From assembly GCA_002395925.1 (NCBI GenBank), contig DGVM01000024.1, positions 1-14,890 on the forward strand: 14,890 nt of DNA, written 5' to 3'. Below, piece by piece: positions 5,986 through 12,642 of the stretch; position 1 is the first letter of the stretch, and each line of letters begins with the position of its first letter. The notes under the pieces are model-generated. The model had not been told where the DNA came from. It saw nothing but the letters and a program-made list of their open reading frames with translations, and searched no databases. The DNA is from Bacteroidales bacterium UBA4284. Lineage in GTDB: Bacteria > Bacteroidota > Bacteroidia > Bacteroidales > UBA932. A program made the translations under genes and the position numbers.

Positions 5986-8327
5986 TCGATTATGCAATAA
6001 GGGTTGAAGGCGCTGGAATATGAACTGGTGAACAGCAGGGCGCCGTTCTTGTACAGGGCTGTATCGTTTCCTCTAAGCGCGAGATATACATCTCCTGAGG
6101 CACTCACGCGCAAGGGGGCGAGATGGCTCAAATCAATAAGCCTCTTGTCGTTTAACTTGAACTGCAGCTTTCCATCTTTGTAAACCCGGGTCTCTTCTTC
6201 TGTGAAATCCGATACGGCATAGTAATAATGTCCGTCCATGCAGGCAATCGCTCCCGAGTAATTATAATTTATCTCGTCCACTTTTCCCTTGATACTGCCG
6301 TTCTGGAAGAGCATTACATCTTGCTTTCCGGCAGTATTATACCTTTGGGACAGGATAAATATATCTCCGGAGTTGTAGTCCGCTGCGATGCTCGGATATG
6401 CAATGTCGTTCGCTTCAATAAGATTCTCCTGAGGGACGGTGCTGTCGGCCGGTATCGTGTAAACGGCAAGGTACTGGGACCAGTAAGAATCCTTTATCCT
6501 TGCAGCGATCTGGATCTGCCCGCCGGGGGAGGCCGCCATTTTTGATGAGTATAGATTGATGGCGGACGTAGTGGAAGAGTCGAGCGTAATCACGTCGTAA
6601 TTCCCCGAGAAGTCTCCCCTGTAAACCTCCAGCTTATTCTGCGCGGCAGTTCCGACGAGCAATGCGAACCAATTATTCCTGACCGCAAAGCCTCTTATCG
6701 TCTTATTGTTAAAGTTAAAGTTTACACGTACGGCGGGCTTGCGGTCTATGCATAGCCAGTATGCAGTTGACTCATACAGTATAGCCCAACTCTCCAGCGT
6801 GTACAGACTGCCGTTGAAGTACTCCGATACCGGAATATATGAATTCTTACTATAGAAACCGCTCTCGTCGTATATTCCGTTTCGGGGGTCTGGGGCCTCA
6901 TTTATGCAGCCATGATAAGTGTAGCCACTCAGGTCGCAATGGAAAATCAGCGGTCCGGCGGTTCCGCTGACAGTTACCTCGCAGCTGGCCGTATAGCCGC
7001 CTTCTTCAGAGGTGGCGGTAACGGTTGCACTGCCTTCCGAGAAAGCGCTTACGGTGCCCTCCTGGCTTACGGCAGCCACAGAGGGGTTGGAAGAAGTCCA
7101 ACTGACCTTCTGATTTGTTGCGTATGAGGGGATATAAGTGACTGTGAGCGTGCGGCTTTCACCCACCTGGAGGGTCATGATGGCGGAGTTGAGCGCAATG
7201 CCTTTGAGGGAGGTGTCGGGTGTTACGGTGAGTTCGCACAAACCCTTTTTGGCGTCGGGGAAAGCCTTGGAGCGGGCGTAGATTTTGGTGGTGCCGGCAC
7301 CGACGGCGGTAACAAGTCCGCTCTCTATATCTACTGTCGCTATCTTTGAGTCCATCGAAGACCATTCGACGGTCTGGTCGGCCTCTGCAGGGCTGACGGA
7401 TGCGCTTAGCTGCAAGGTCTCGCCCTCCGTCATGGTGTAAGACGAAGGCTGGACGGATACGTCTGTAACTTCCACCTTCTTGACCGTAACCTCGCATCTG
7501 GCTTCCTTGTTTCCGCAAAGGACGGTGACGGTGGCGCTTCCGGCGCTGGCGGCGGTAACGTGGCCGTCCGCATCGACTGTTGCAACATCGGGGTTGCTGG
7601 TTATCCATTCGAGGGTCTTGTCGGTAGCGTCCTCGGGCAGCACCGTAGCCGTCAGGTCCGCCTCTTCTCCTTCGAAGAGTTCCAGCTGAGTATTGTCGAG
7701 GGTAACGGATTCAACATACACAACCGCAGCCTCCACCGTCACGATGCAGCTGGCTTCCAGACCGCCGTCGTTGGTTTTTACGGTAACAACTCCCTCTCCG
7801 GGGCCGACTGCCGTCACGATGCCGCTATAGCCGTCCTGCTCGACCGTAATGACGGACGCTGGATTGGCTGACCAGCTGACCGAGCGGTCGTCGGCATCGG
7901 CAGGCAGAACTGTGGCGCCGAGTATGACGGAGCCTCCCACCGCCAGGCCTACCGAAGTCAGGTTCAGGGAGACGGACTCGACGTGCTTGATCCTTTTGTG
8001 GACGATGACGCTGCAGGACGCCTTATACCCGCCGTCTTTCGTGGTCACAGTGATGGTGGTCGCTCCCATTTCCCTTGCCGTTACGATGCCGTCGTCGTTC
8101 ACGGACGCCACGTTCGGTACGCCGGAACTCCAGGTGACGCCCTTGTCGGTGGCGCTCTCGGGCAGCACTGTGGCGGTGAGATTGTGCGTCTGACCTTCAA
8201 TCAGTTCAATTTCCGTGTCCGAGAGTCTGACGCCGGTAACCGGGACCTCTGAAGGTGTTTTTACGCAGGATGCCAGAATTGCGGATGCAAGGACCGCGAG
8301 GCTTATAAAGGCAAGTATTCTTTTCAT
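5982..8327 (-). CDS. Lipoprotein with five Ig-like (Big_2) domains and a propeller-like C-terminus
   Basis: The 781-residue product begins with a lipoprotein signal peptide ending LASC, with Cys21 the likely lipidated residue. Five bacterial Ig-like type 2 domains follow, at roughly 28-110, 114-199, 203-283, 287-369 and 373-454. Each has the pattern of a conserved Gly near the start, ATVLP or similar, a W-S/T-S stretch, VATV/VASV-type strand, G-x-V-T/S-A and a final C-x-V-T-V strand. Residues 458-781 look like a beta-propeller with repeated units such as VYKDGK and LYKNGA. Such proteins are envelope or surface anchored, often binding or adhesive; the ligand is unknown. The ATG at 8327 is chosen to start at the signal peptide. 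The stop overlaps the NlpC/P60 start (ATGA). It appears to be the first gene of the radA transcript. Confidence 0.85.
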   Translation of the reverse strand: MKRILAFISLAVLASAILASCVKTPSEVPVTGVRLSDTEIELIEGQTHNLTATVLPESATDKGVTWSSGVPNVASVNDDGIVTAREMGATTITVTTKDGGYKASCSVIVHKRIKHVESVSLNLTSVGLAVGGSVILGATVLPADADDRSVSWSANPASVITVEQDGYSGIVTAVGPGEGVVTVKTNDGGLEASCIVTVEAAVVYVESVTLDNTQLELFEGEEADLTATVLPEDATDKTLEWITSNPDVATVDADGHVTAASAGSATVTVLCGNKEARCEVTVKKVEVTDVSVQPSSYTMTEGETLQLSASVSPAEADQTVEWSSMDSKIATVDIESGLVTAVGAGTTKIYARSKAFPDAKKGLCELTVTPDTSLKGIALNSAIMTLQVGESRTLTVTYIPSYATNQKVSWTSSNPSVAAVSQEGTVSAFSEGSATVTATSEEGGYTASCEVTVSGTAGPLIFHCDLSGYTYHGCINEAPDPRNGIYDESGFYSKNSYIPVSEYFNGSLYTLESWAILYESTAYWLCIDRKPAVRVNFNFNNKTIRGFAVRNNWFALLVGTAAQNKLEVYRGDFSGNYDVITLDSSTTSAINLYSSKMAASPGGQIQIAARIKDSYWSQYLAVYTIPADSTVPQENLIEANDIAYPSIAADYNSGDIFILSQRYNTAGKQDVMLFQNGSIKGKVDEINYNYSGAIACMDGHYYYAVSDFTEEETRVYKDGKLQFKLNDKRLIDLSHLAPLRVSASGDVYLALRGNDTALYKNGALLFTSSYSSAFNPYCIIE

Positions 8328-8333
8328 ATCACA

Positions 8334-8341
8334 CAAATATA
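8334..8341 (-). promoter_or_regulatory. Possible -7 box TATATTTG of the Ig-lipoprotein operon
   Basis: Read on the minus strand, TATATTTG fits TAnnTTTG exactly. It ends 6 bases before the ATG at 8327, which would leave a leaderless or nearly leaderless mRNA, and no TTTG is found at -33. The true promoter may instead be further up in the 8342-8430 gap. Confidence 0.25.
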
Positions 8342-8422
8342 CAAAAATAAATTGTTCCGGGATTTTTCTTCGTGACATAGTGTGAAATATGGCTCAAAAA
8401 TAGGTGATAAGGATAATTTTGC

Positions 8423-8430
8423 TATTTTTG
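8423..8430 (+). promoter_or_regulatory. Likely -7 box TATTTTTG for the small-peptide/LRR-lipoprotein module
   Basis: TATTTTTG matches TAnnTTTG and lies about 37 bases before the ATG at 8467 in an AT-rich divergent intergenic gap. Transcription would start near 8437. No consensus TTTG is present at -33, so this is a partial match. The inverted repeat at 8433-8454 starts just after it. Confidence 0.4.
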
Positions 8431-8432
8431 TA

Positions 8433-8454
8433 GTTGCAAATAAGGAATTGCAAC
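8433..8454. repeat. 7-bp inverted repeat GTTGCAA-N8-TTGCAAC
   Basis: gttgcaa (8433-8439) and ttgcaac (8448-8454) are perfect reverse complements separated by 8 bases. The repeat straddles the predicted start site of the 8467 gene, immediately after the -7 box. It could be an operator or a 5' leader hairpin; sequence alone cannot decide. Confidence 0.45.
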
Positions 8455-8466
8455 GATTATAAACTT

Positions 8467-8628
8467 ATGAAAAAGGCTTATTTGAATCCGCTTGCCTATT
8501 GCCCAGAGGCGGCTATGAAAGAAAAACAGTTGTATCTCTCGCCCGAGTGCGAATTGCTCAAAATGGACCAAAAAGGCATTATATGTGATTCACTGGTGAC
8601 CGATGAGCTGCCGGGTTTTGTATTCTAA
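8467..8628 (+). CDS. Small Y-x-S-P peptide upstream of a lipoprotein (module A)
   Basis: This 53-residue peptide has no signal peptide or membrane segment. Its core is KQLYLSPECELLKMDQKG followed by IICDS and an uncharged hydrophobic end (GFVF). The same layout, Y-(L/V)-S-P then an acidic/hydrophobic stretch then a D-S or A-S pair, is seen in the peptide at 12481-12642, and both sit just upstream of a fimbrillin-like lipoprotein. I recall many short Bacteroidales hypothetical proteins of this style, with no established function. The start is uncertain: ATG 8467 gives MKKAYLNP and sits about 30 bases after the predicted transcription start, while ATG 8515 gives a 37-residue peptide and has AGAGG upstream. 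The lipoprotein gene begins 19 bases downstream, suggesting cotranscription. Confidence 0.6.
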   Translation: MKKAYLNPLAYCPEAAMKEKQLYLSPECELLKMDQKGIICDSLVTDELPGFVF

Positions 8629-8647
8629 TCGTTTAATTGAAAGAGAG

Positions 8648-10783
8648 ATGAAAACCAACAAGATATTGATGTTCTGGGCGGCAGCGGCTGCATTTTTTCT
8701 TTTGAACTCCTGCGAACGCATGGAACGGTGCATAGAAACGCCCGTAGAATCATCGGAGGCCCGCGACGCGGAAGGCCATGTCCTCATTCCGTTCTCTGCC
8801 CAGACGGATGCGCCTGTTACCAAGACCGAGATGAGCGGAGGCCGAACCTCCGACATCGTCTATTCCAAGGGCGACAAGATGATTGTTTACAGCACATCTC
8901 TTTCTACCAATTGCCCCGTTCTTCCCTCGATGCTGAACCTCCAGGGAGGCGCCGGCACGAAGAAGGGCTCCTTTTCGGGTAATATCGTGCTGCGCGAGGG
9001 TCGTACGAAAGCCGATTTTGACACCTGGGTCACGAAGTATCCAGACATACTCCATGCCCTCATCATCCCCGCGGCAGGTCTTGAGGCAGGACTCTTTACA
9101 TGGGATGCAACGAATCACGACCTCAAAATCAATTTTACGTCCGGGGCGATGGACAATGACCTGGAGAAGCTTGTTAAGCGCACCGTGCTTTATATGGGAG
9201 AGGTCAATTATTCGAAAAAACAGGTGACCGATCTCACGATGGGCACCAGCTATGTCAAGACCGACCTCACACTGCCTGCCGAGAAAGATTGGAATACAAC
9301 CGGAAGAGACTTCACGGTAACACTCAACTACGATGGTGTTTACGGCGGTTATACCTTCCTGACCCCTACAGCAACGCTTAAGGGCACTTGTGGCGGAACC
9401 TCCCTTATATGGAGCGACTGGAGCAACGACGAGACATACGAGGCAAGCGGCTCTTTCCGCACAACCGGCAGTACCGGCGGAACGCTATACATAGCACTTC
9501 TCGCAGCATGGGAGCTTCGTTATCTTACAGATGAATACGAAGCCTACGACAAGCAGAGCTTCACGCTGACGTTGGAGAATACCGGCAAAGGTTACGGTCT
9601 TGAAGGAGGGAAGATCGAGGCATTTGCCATTTCACGCGGCAAAGGATATTCCAGAGCCGTTACGCTCACTGACCCTGCAGGCGAGGATATACTTACCCGG
9701 CAGCCGACATCGGTAAGGACAGCAATAATGACCACCAAAGGAGCGGACCTGAACGGCGACGGCCGCCTCACCAGATACGAAGCGGCGCAATTCTCTCCTT
9801 CCGGAGAGGACATATTTGGGCTCATGAACAATAAAGATCTGACGGACGCCCGTTTCCTCCAGTTTTTCACAAGCATTACGGATGCTGGCGACAAACTGTT
9901 CGACGGCTGTTCAAATCTTACATCAGTCTGCTTCCCAAAGTCCCTGAAGAGAATCGGCCAGTATGCCTTCGCCGTTTGCACTTCACTGAAAACCGTCCTC
10001 TGGGGTGACAGCCAAATAACACACATTGGCGGACAGGCTTTTCTCGGCTGCTTCTCACTGACGAGCATAACACTTCCCGAGACGCTGACTACGCTCGCCG
10101 GTTGTGCATTCGAAAACTGCACCTCACTTACGTTTGCCGACCTTGCACTCTCTTCGGTGAAGAGCCTGATGACCGGAACGTTCCGCGGCTGCAGCTCTCT
10201 GAAAACCGTCAATTTGCCGTATGATATGACTTCCATCGGAATCGAAGCCTTCAGTAACTGCCCCAAGCTGGCAAACATAACCATGCCAGCCTCGCTGAAC
10301 AGAATCAGGAGCAGTGCGTTCATGGAATGCTACGGTCTGACGGCCATCGACCTGAAACACACGGCGTTGACAGAGATTGAAGCTTCAGCATTTGAGCGGT
10401 GTTCGGAGCTTACCGACGTCAGCTTGCCGGCAACTCTGACCCAAATCGGCGCCGGCTGCTTCCTGAAGTGCTTCCGTCTGGCAAGCATAAACCTGGAAGA
10501 TACGGCCGTAACCTCTATCGGTACAAATGCTTTCCGCTCCTGCGAGTCTTTGCCTCACCTGACTTTCCCGGCCACGCTGAAAGACTTCGGCGACTTTGCG
10601 TTCGATTTCAGCGGTTTGACTTACGTCCGGTTCCGGGGCACCACCCCTCCGGATAATATCAAATGGGTATGCATGGACAAGATTAAAACAATCTTTGTCC
10701 CCTCCGTAGCCTACAATGCATACAAGACCGCGGTTCACAATGCGAAGGGCAGCGAATACTCCTCACGCGTCGTCGGCGAATAG
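8648..10783 (+). CDS. Fimbrillin-like lipoprotein with EF-hand motif and BspA-type leucine-rich repeats
   Basis: The 711-residue product has a lipoprotein signal ending LLNSC (Cys22). Residues about 40-350 resemble the Mfa/FimB fimbrillin-like N-terminal region, including the VTKTEM stretch and a G-D-K-M-I-V-Y strand. An EF-hand-like loop, DLNGDGRLTRYE, lies at 367-378 with acidic or polar residues at loop positions 1, 3, 5, 9 and 12. From about 417 to 680 come roughly ten LRR_5 repeats (BspA-like), with units of the type G-C-x-S-L-T-S-I-x-L-P and I-G-x-x-A-F. The end, IFVPSVAYNAYKTA, is the usual cap of such proteins. It is probably surface-anchored and adhesive. GAAAGAG precedes the ATG at 8648, which starts exactly at the signal peptide. 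It follows the small peptide gene and converges on the phosphatase, 13 bases away. Confidence 0.85.
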   Translation: MKTNKILMFWAAAAAFFLLNSCERMERCIETPVESSEARDAEGHVLIPFSAQTDAPVTKTEMSGGRTSDIVYSKGDKMIVYSTSLSTNCPVLPSMLNLQGGAGTKKGSFSGNIVLREGRTKADFDTWVTKYPDILHALIIPAAGLEAGLFTWDATNHDLKINFTSGAMDNDLEKLVKRTVLYMGEVNYSKKQVTDLTMGTSYVKTDLTLPAEKDWNTTGRDFTVTLNYDGVYGGYTFLTPTATLKGTCGGTSLIWSDWSNDETYEASGSFRTTGSTGGTLYIALLAAWELRYLTDEYEAYDKQSFTLTLENTGKGYGLEGGKIEAFAISRGKGYSRAVTLTDPAGEDILTRQPTSVRTAIMTTKGADLNGDGRLTRYEAAQFSPSGEDIFGLMNNKDLTDARFLQFFTSITDAGDKLFDGCSNLTSVCFPKSLKRIGQYAFAVCTSLKTVLWGDSQITHIGGQAFLGCFSLTSITLPETLTTLAGCAFENCTSLTFADLALSSVKSLMTGTFRGCSSLKTVNLPYDMTSIGIEAFSNCPKLANITMPASLNRIRSSAFMECYGLTAIDLKHTALTEIEASAFERCSELTDVSLPATLTQIGAGCFLKCFRLASINLEDTAVTSIGTNAFRSCESLPHLTFPATLKDFGDFAFDFSGLTYVRFRGTTPPDNIKWVCMDKIKTIFVPSVAYNAYKTAVHNAKGSEYSSRVVGE

Positions 10784-10796
10784 TCCGCTCCTGCAC

Positions 10797-12086
10797 TCAG
10801 AGAGCGTCGTACGCGGCGATGGCGTCGCTGAACCGCTGCTCAATGTCGGCGAGACGATATAGTCCGTCGGCGTTCTCGTCAAGGCCTTCAAGGCGCAGGC
10901 GCACCGCCATGGGCGGGTTGTCGTACGACAGGGTGCTCTCGTGCCGGATTTGATCCGTAGAAGCATACACTAGCCAAAGGTCGGCGTATTCCTCCGAGTC
11001 ACGCCCCCTGAACTTCTCGATGACAACCTTGGAGCCGATAGGAGTCTTTTTCTCTATCGTAGCAGGCAGACTGTACTCCTGAACGTCGAGTGAAGCAAGG
11101 ACGCTGCCGATGTTGGAATCGTGGCCGCAGAGGAAGGAAAGGCAGCGACCGCTCCGGCGAAGTTCCGACAGCATGGTCTGAAGCAGAGGGTGGGCGACGT
11201 TGACGGCAACCGAAGGAGCCGTAAACAGGGCATCTCCGTACCAGTCTTTCACGTAGGAGACATTCTCCCAATCGGATACGGTAAGATTCTGTCCGAAAGC
11301 AGCCTTACGCTCGTCAGGCTCTTCGTAATACTGAAGCACCAGGGCATCCGATACCGTGCATGCCATCTTGAGCCCGCCGGTCATGAAGGGTTCTGCATTC
11401 ATCTTGAACCCGACGGATGAGGGGAACTGCGAGAAGGACGCTGTATCGGGATATGCCGGAGACTCTGTTATGCCGATGAGATTCTGTATCAGGGCGTACT
11501 GGGCGGAAACACCGGCATCAAGATCTCCCATGCGGGCGGCTATTTCCGCCTTGGCCTTTTCTTCAAAGCCGGCTGGGAGTTTGGTTATCTGGGGATTGAA
11601 CACCGGATCCATGGTATCGAATGCGACTTTCATCTCCACTTCCGGATTTGCTCCTGGCAGCAGGGCGTCGGCGAAGGTCCTTGCCGTGAGCTGGCAGCGC
11701 TGCTTTGCATTGGCATAGAAGCGGAAGGATGAGGGGTCGGCGCTGTACTGGCTCACAAAGCCTTCTTTGCCGAGCCATTCGGCAAAGAATTCGCCCATGA
11801 GTTTTTCGAGGCGCTGACCTTTGGCGGTAAGATGGCTTGCGGGGTCCTGCCATGCGAACCACTCGTTTTCGGGAGCGGTAACGCGGGACAGCACAGAGCC
11901 TTTTCCCACGAGAGGAGTGCGAATGTTGTGGCGGCTGAGTACCACCAGCTGCTTCAGTTCATATTTTTCTTGGAATCCCTCGCTGCGCTCACGCCAGTCT
12001 TTGGGGGCAAAATCTTCCGGGCTGTAATCTTTGGTACAAGACCATAGAGCAAGGGCCGCTGCAAACAACAATAATAACCTTTTCAT
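10797..12086 (-). CDS. Histidine acid phosphatase lipoprotein, Agp-like (glucose-1-phosphatase type)
   Basis: This 429-residue protein belongs to branch 2 of the histidine phosphatase superfamily. The catalytic motif SRHNIRTP places the nucleophile at His53, and GHDSN at 321-325 supplies the second catalytic His322 and Asp323. The stretch from RHNIRTPLVGKGSVL through LTAKG to the G-E-F-F-A-E-W-L segment resembles E. coli glucose-1-phosphatase (Agp) more than AppA phytase. The substrate, glucose-1-phosphate, phytate or another phosphate ester, cannot be fixed from sequence. A lipoprotein signal ends LWSC (Cys17), followed by TKDYSPED, an acidic stretch that could favour surface export. The ATG at 12086 fits the signal peptide and a good promoter at 12119-12149. 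It is a single-gene unit converging on the LRR lipoprotein. Confidence 0.9.
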   Translation of the reverse strand: MKRLLLLFAAALALWSCTKDYSPEDFAPKDWRERSEGFQEKYELKQLVVLSRHNIRTPLVGKGSVLSRVTAPENEWFAWQDPASHLTAKGQRLEKLMGEFFAEWLGKEGFVSQYSADPSSFRFYANAKQRCQLTARTFADALLPGANPEVEMKVAFDTMDPVFNPQITKLPAGFEEKAKAEIAARMGDLDAGVSAQYALIQNLIGITESPAYPDTASFSQFPSSVGFKMNAEPFMTGGLKMACTVSDALVLQYYEEPDERKAAFGQNLTVSDWENVSYVKDWYGDALFTAPSVAVNVAHPLLQTMLSELRRSGRCLSFLCGHDSNIGSVLASLDVQEYSLPATIEKKTPIGSKVVIEKFRGRDSEEYADLWLVYASTDQIRHESTLSYDNPPMAVRLRLEGLDENADGLYRLADIEQRFSDAIAAYDAL

Positions 12087-12118
12087 ACACTGTAAAGCCT
12101 GCATTATACAGGCCAACG

Positions 12119-12149
12119 CAAAGATAACAACGCGCTGCGAAAAAACAAA
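12119..12149 (-). promoter_or_regulatory. Promoter of the phosphatase gene (TTTG-N19-TATCTTTG)
   Basis: On the minus strand TTTG (12149-12146) is followed after 19 bases by TATCTTTG (12126-12119), a full match to the Bacteroidetes -33/-7 pattern. Transcription would begin near 12112, giving a leader of about 25 bases before the ATG at 12086. This is the best promoter match in the window. Confidence 0.65.
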
Positions 12150-12202
12150 ACCATCTTTGCACCTGCAAAGGAATAATCCAAGCCGATATTCAGGAAAAAT
12201 GC

Positions 12203-12210
12203 TATCTTTG
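12203..12210 (+). promoter_or_regulatory. -7 box TATCTTTG of the 12233 leader transcript
   Basis: TATCTTTG matches TAnnTTTG exactly and lies on the plus strand upstream of a short ORF and a strong terminator. Start of transcription is predicted near 12217. A TTTG at -33 is not present, so the match is partial. It is divergent from the phosphatase promoter. Confidence 0.45.
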
Positions 12211-12232
12211 CAGCGAATTAATTCAGAGAGCT

Positions 12233-12271
12233 ATGAATTTAAGAGACATCAAGAAAGGTCTTAAAGAATAG
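12233..12271 (+). CDS. Possible 12-codon leader peptide
   Basis: ATG at 12233 opens the 12-residue frame MNLRDIKKGLKE ending in TAG. It is preceded by cagagagct, which could serve as a weak ribosome site, and lies between a -7 box and an intrinsic terminator. It is rich in Lys and Leu but carries no run of a single amino acid typical of classical biosynthetic attenuators. It may be a regulatory leader or chance; an AUG in a short transcript is not strong evidence by itself. Confidence 0.25.
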   Translation: MNLRDIKKGLKE

Positions 12272-12331
12272 TTACCATTGATGTCTGTGAAACAGGTCCC
12301 AAGGCTATTTGGATGCCTTGGGACCTTTCTT
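12244..12331 (+). promoter_or_regulatory. Possible attenuator-type alternative pairing
   Basis: Two competing structures can be drawn. agacatcaa (12244-12252) can pair with ttgatgtct (12278-12286). Separately, aagaaaggtc (12251-12260), inside the short ORF, is exactly complementary to gacctttctt (12322-12331), the 3' arm and start of the U-tract of the terminator. The second pairing would break the terminator. A ribosome on the short ORF would cover 12251-12260. This is inference from base pairing only; the downstream gene affected would be the 12481 operon. Confidence 0.35.
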
Positions 12332-12334
12332 TTT
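12294..12334 (+). terminator. Strong intrinsic terminator
   Basis: aggtcccaaggc (12294-12305) and gccttgggacct (12315-12326) form a perfect 12-bp stem with a 9-base loop, followed by tttctttttt-like sequence (12326-12334). It stands on the plus strand about 80 bases after a -7 box, with no long gene between, and roughly 150 bases before the next ORF start. Confidence 0.85.
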
Positions 12335-12480
12335 ACGGGGCAGAAGGTATTTCCCGATCAATCATGCTGGATATTTGTCATTCAGATGGACACTTTCGTC
12401 ATCGGGAACCCCTGTTTCGTCAAATGAGTCCCATCAAAGTATTCGTTTATGGGAGATATTCCATAAATTTCGCTGAAAAA
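12335..12480. other. Gap between terminator and small-peptide gene
   Basis: This AT-rich 146-base stretch holds no convincing gene. GATATTTG at 12370-12377 differs from the -7 consensus at its first base and lacks a -33 partner, so no promoter is called. The peptide gene at 12481 must be transcribed either from an unseen promoter here or by readthrough of the terminator at 12294-12334. Confidence 0.6.
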
Positions 12481-12642
12481 ATGCCGCTTTTTATGGAAAG
12501 GAAAGAAAAAAAAATTTATGTTTCTCCCTCTGTAGCAGTTCATATTGTTCAGATGGAGAATCCTGTCCTGGATGCTTCCATGCCGGAAGGGACAATTCAT
12601 AATTATATTTTCGATGGTAACGAGTGGGAGGACTTGATATGA
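12481..12642 (+). CDS. Small Y-x-S-P peptide coupled to a lipoprotein (module B)
   Basis: This 53-residue peptide starts MPLFMERKEKKIYVSP and continues with VAVHIVQMENPVLDAS, then an acidic, aromatic tail (IFDGNEWEDLI). There is no signal peptide or membrane segment. ATG 12493 is an alternative that gives 49 residues. Like the peptide at 8467-8628 it has a basic start, a Y-(L/V)-S-P motif, a hydrophobic/acidic middle and a D-x-S-type site. Its TGA overlaps the lipoprotein ATG at 12639 (ATGA), strong evidence that it is translated and coupled to the lipoprotein. The codons before 12481 run back through the terminator, so a longer start is unlikely. Function unknown. Confidence 0.7.
   Translation: MPLFMERKEKKIYVSPSVAVHIVQMENPVLDASMPEGTIHNYIFDGNEWEDLI

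Noticed and set aside
5986..5997. TTG start for the NlpC/P60 gene
   Set aside because: The ATG at 5985 overlaps the upstream stop as ATGA, a more usual coupling arrangement; the extra four residues add nothing recognisable.
9592..10323. 243-codon minus-strand frame inside the LRR gene
   Set aside because: It is a shadow of the repeat-rich coding strand, with no family resemblance.
12097..12113. gcctg-N7-caggc hairpin upstream of the phosphatase
   Set aside because: Only 5 bp of stem, and partly at the predicted start site; likely chance.
12370..12377. GATATTTG as promoter of module B
   Set aside because: First base departs from TAnnTTTG and no -33 TTTG is present; kept only as a remark.
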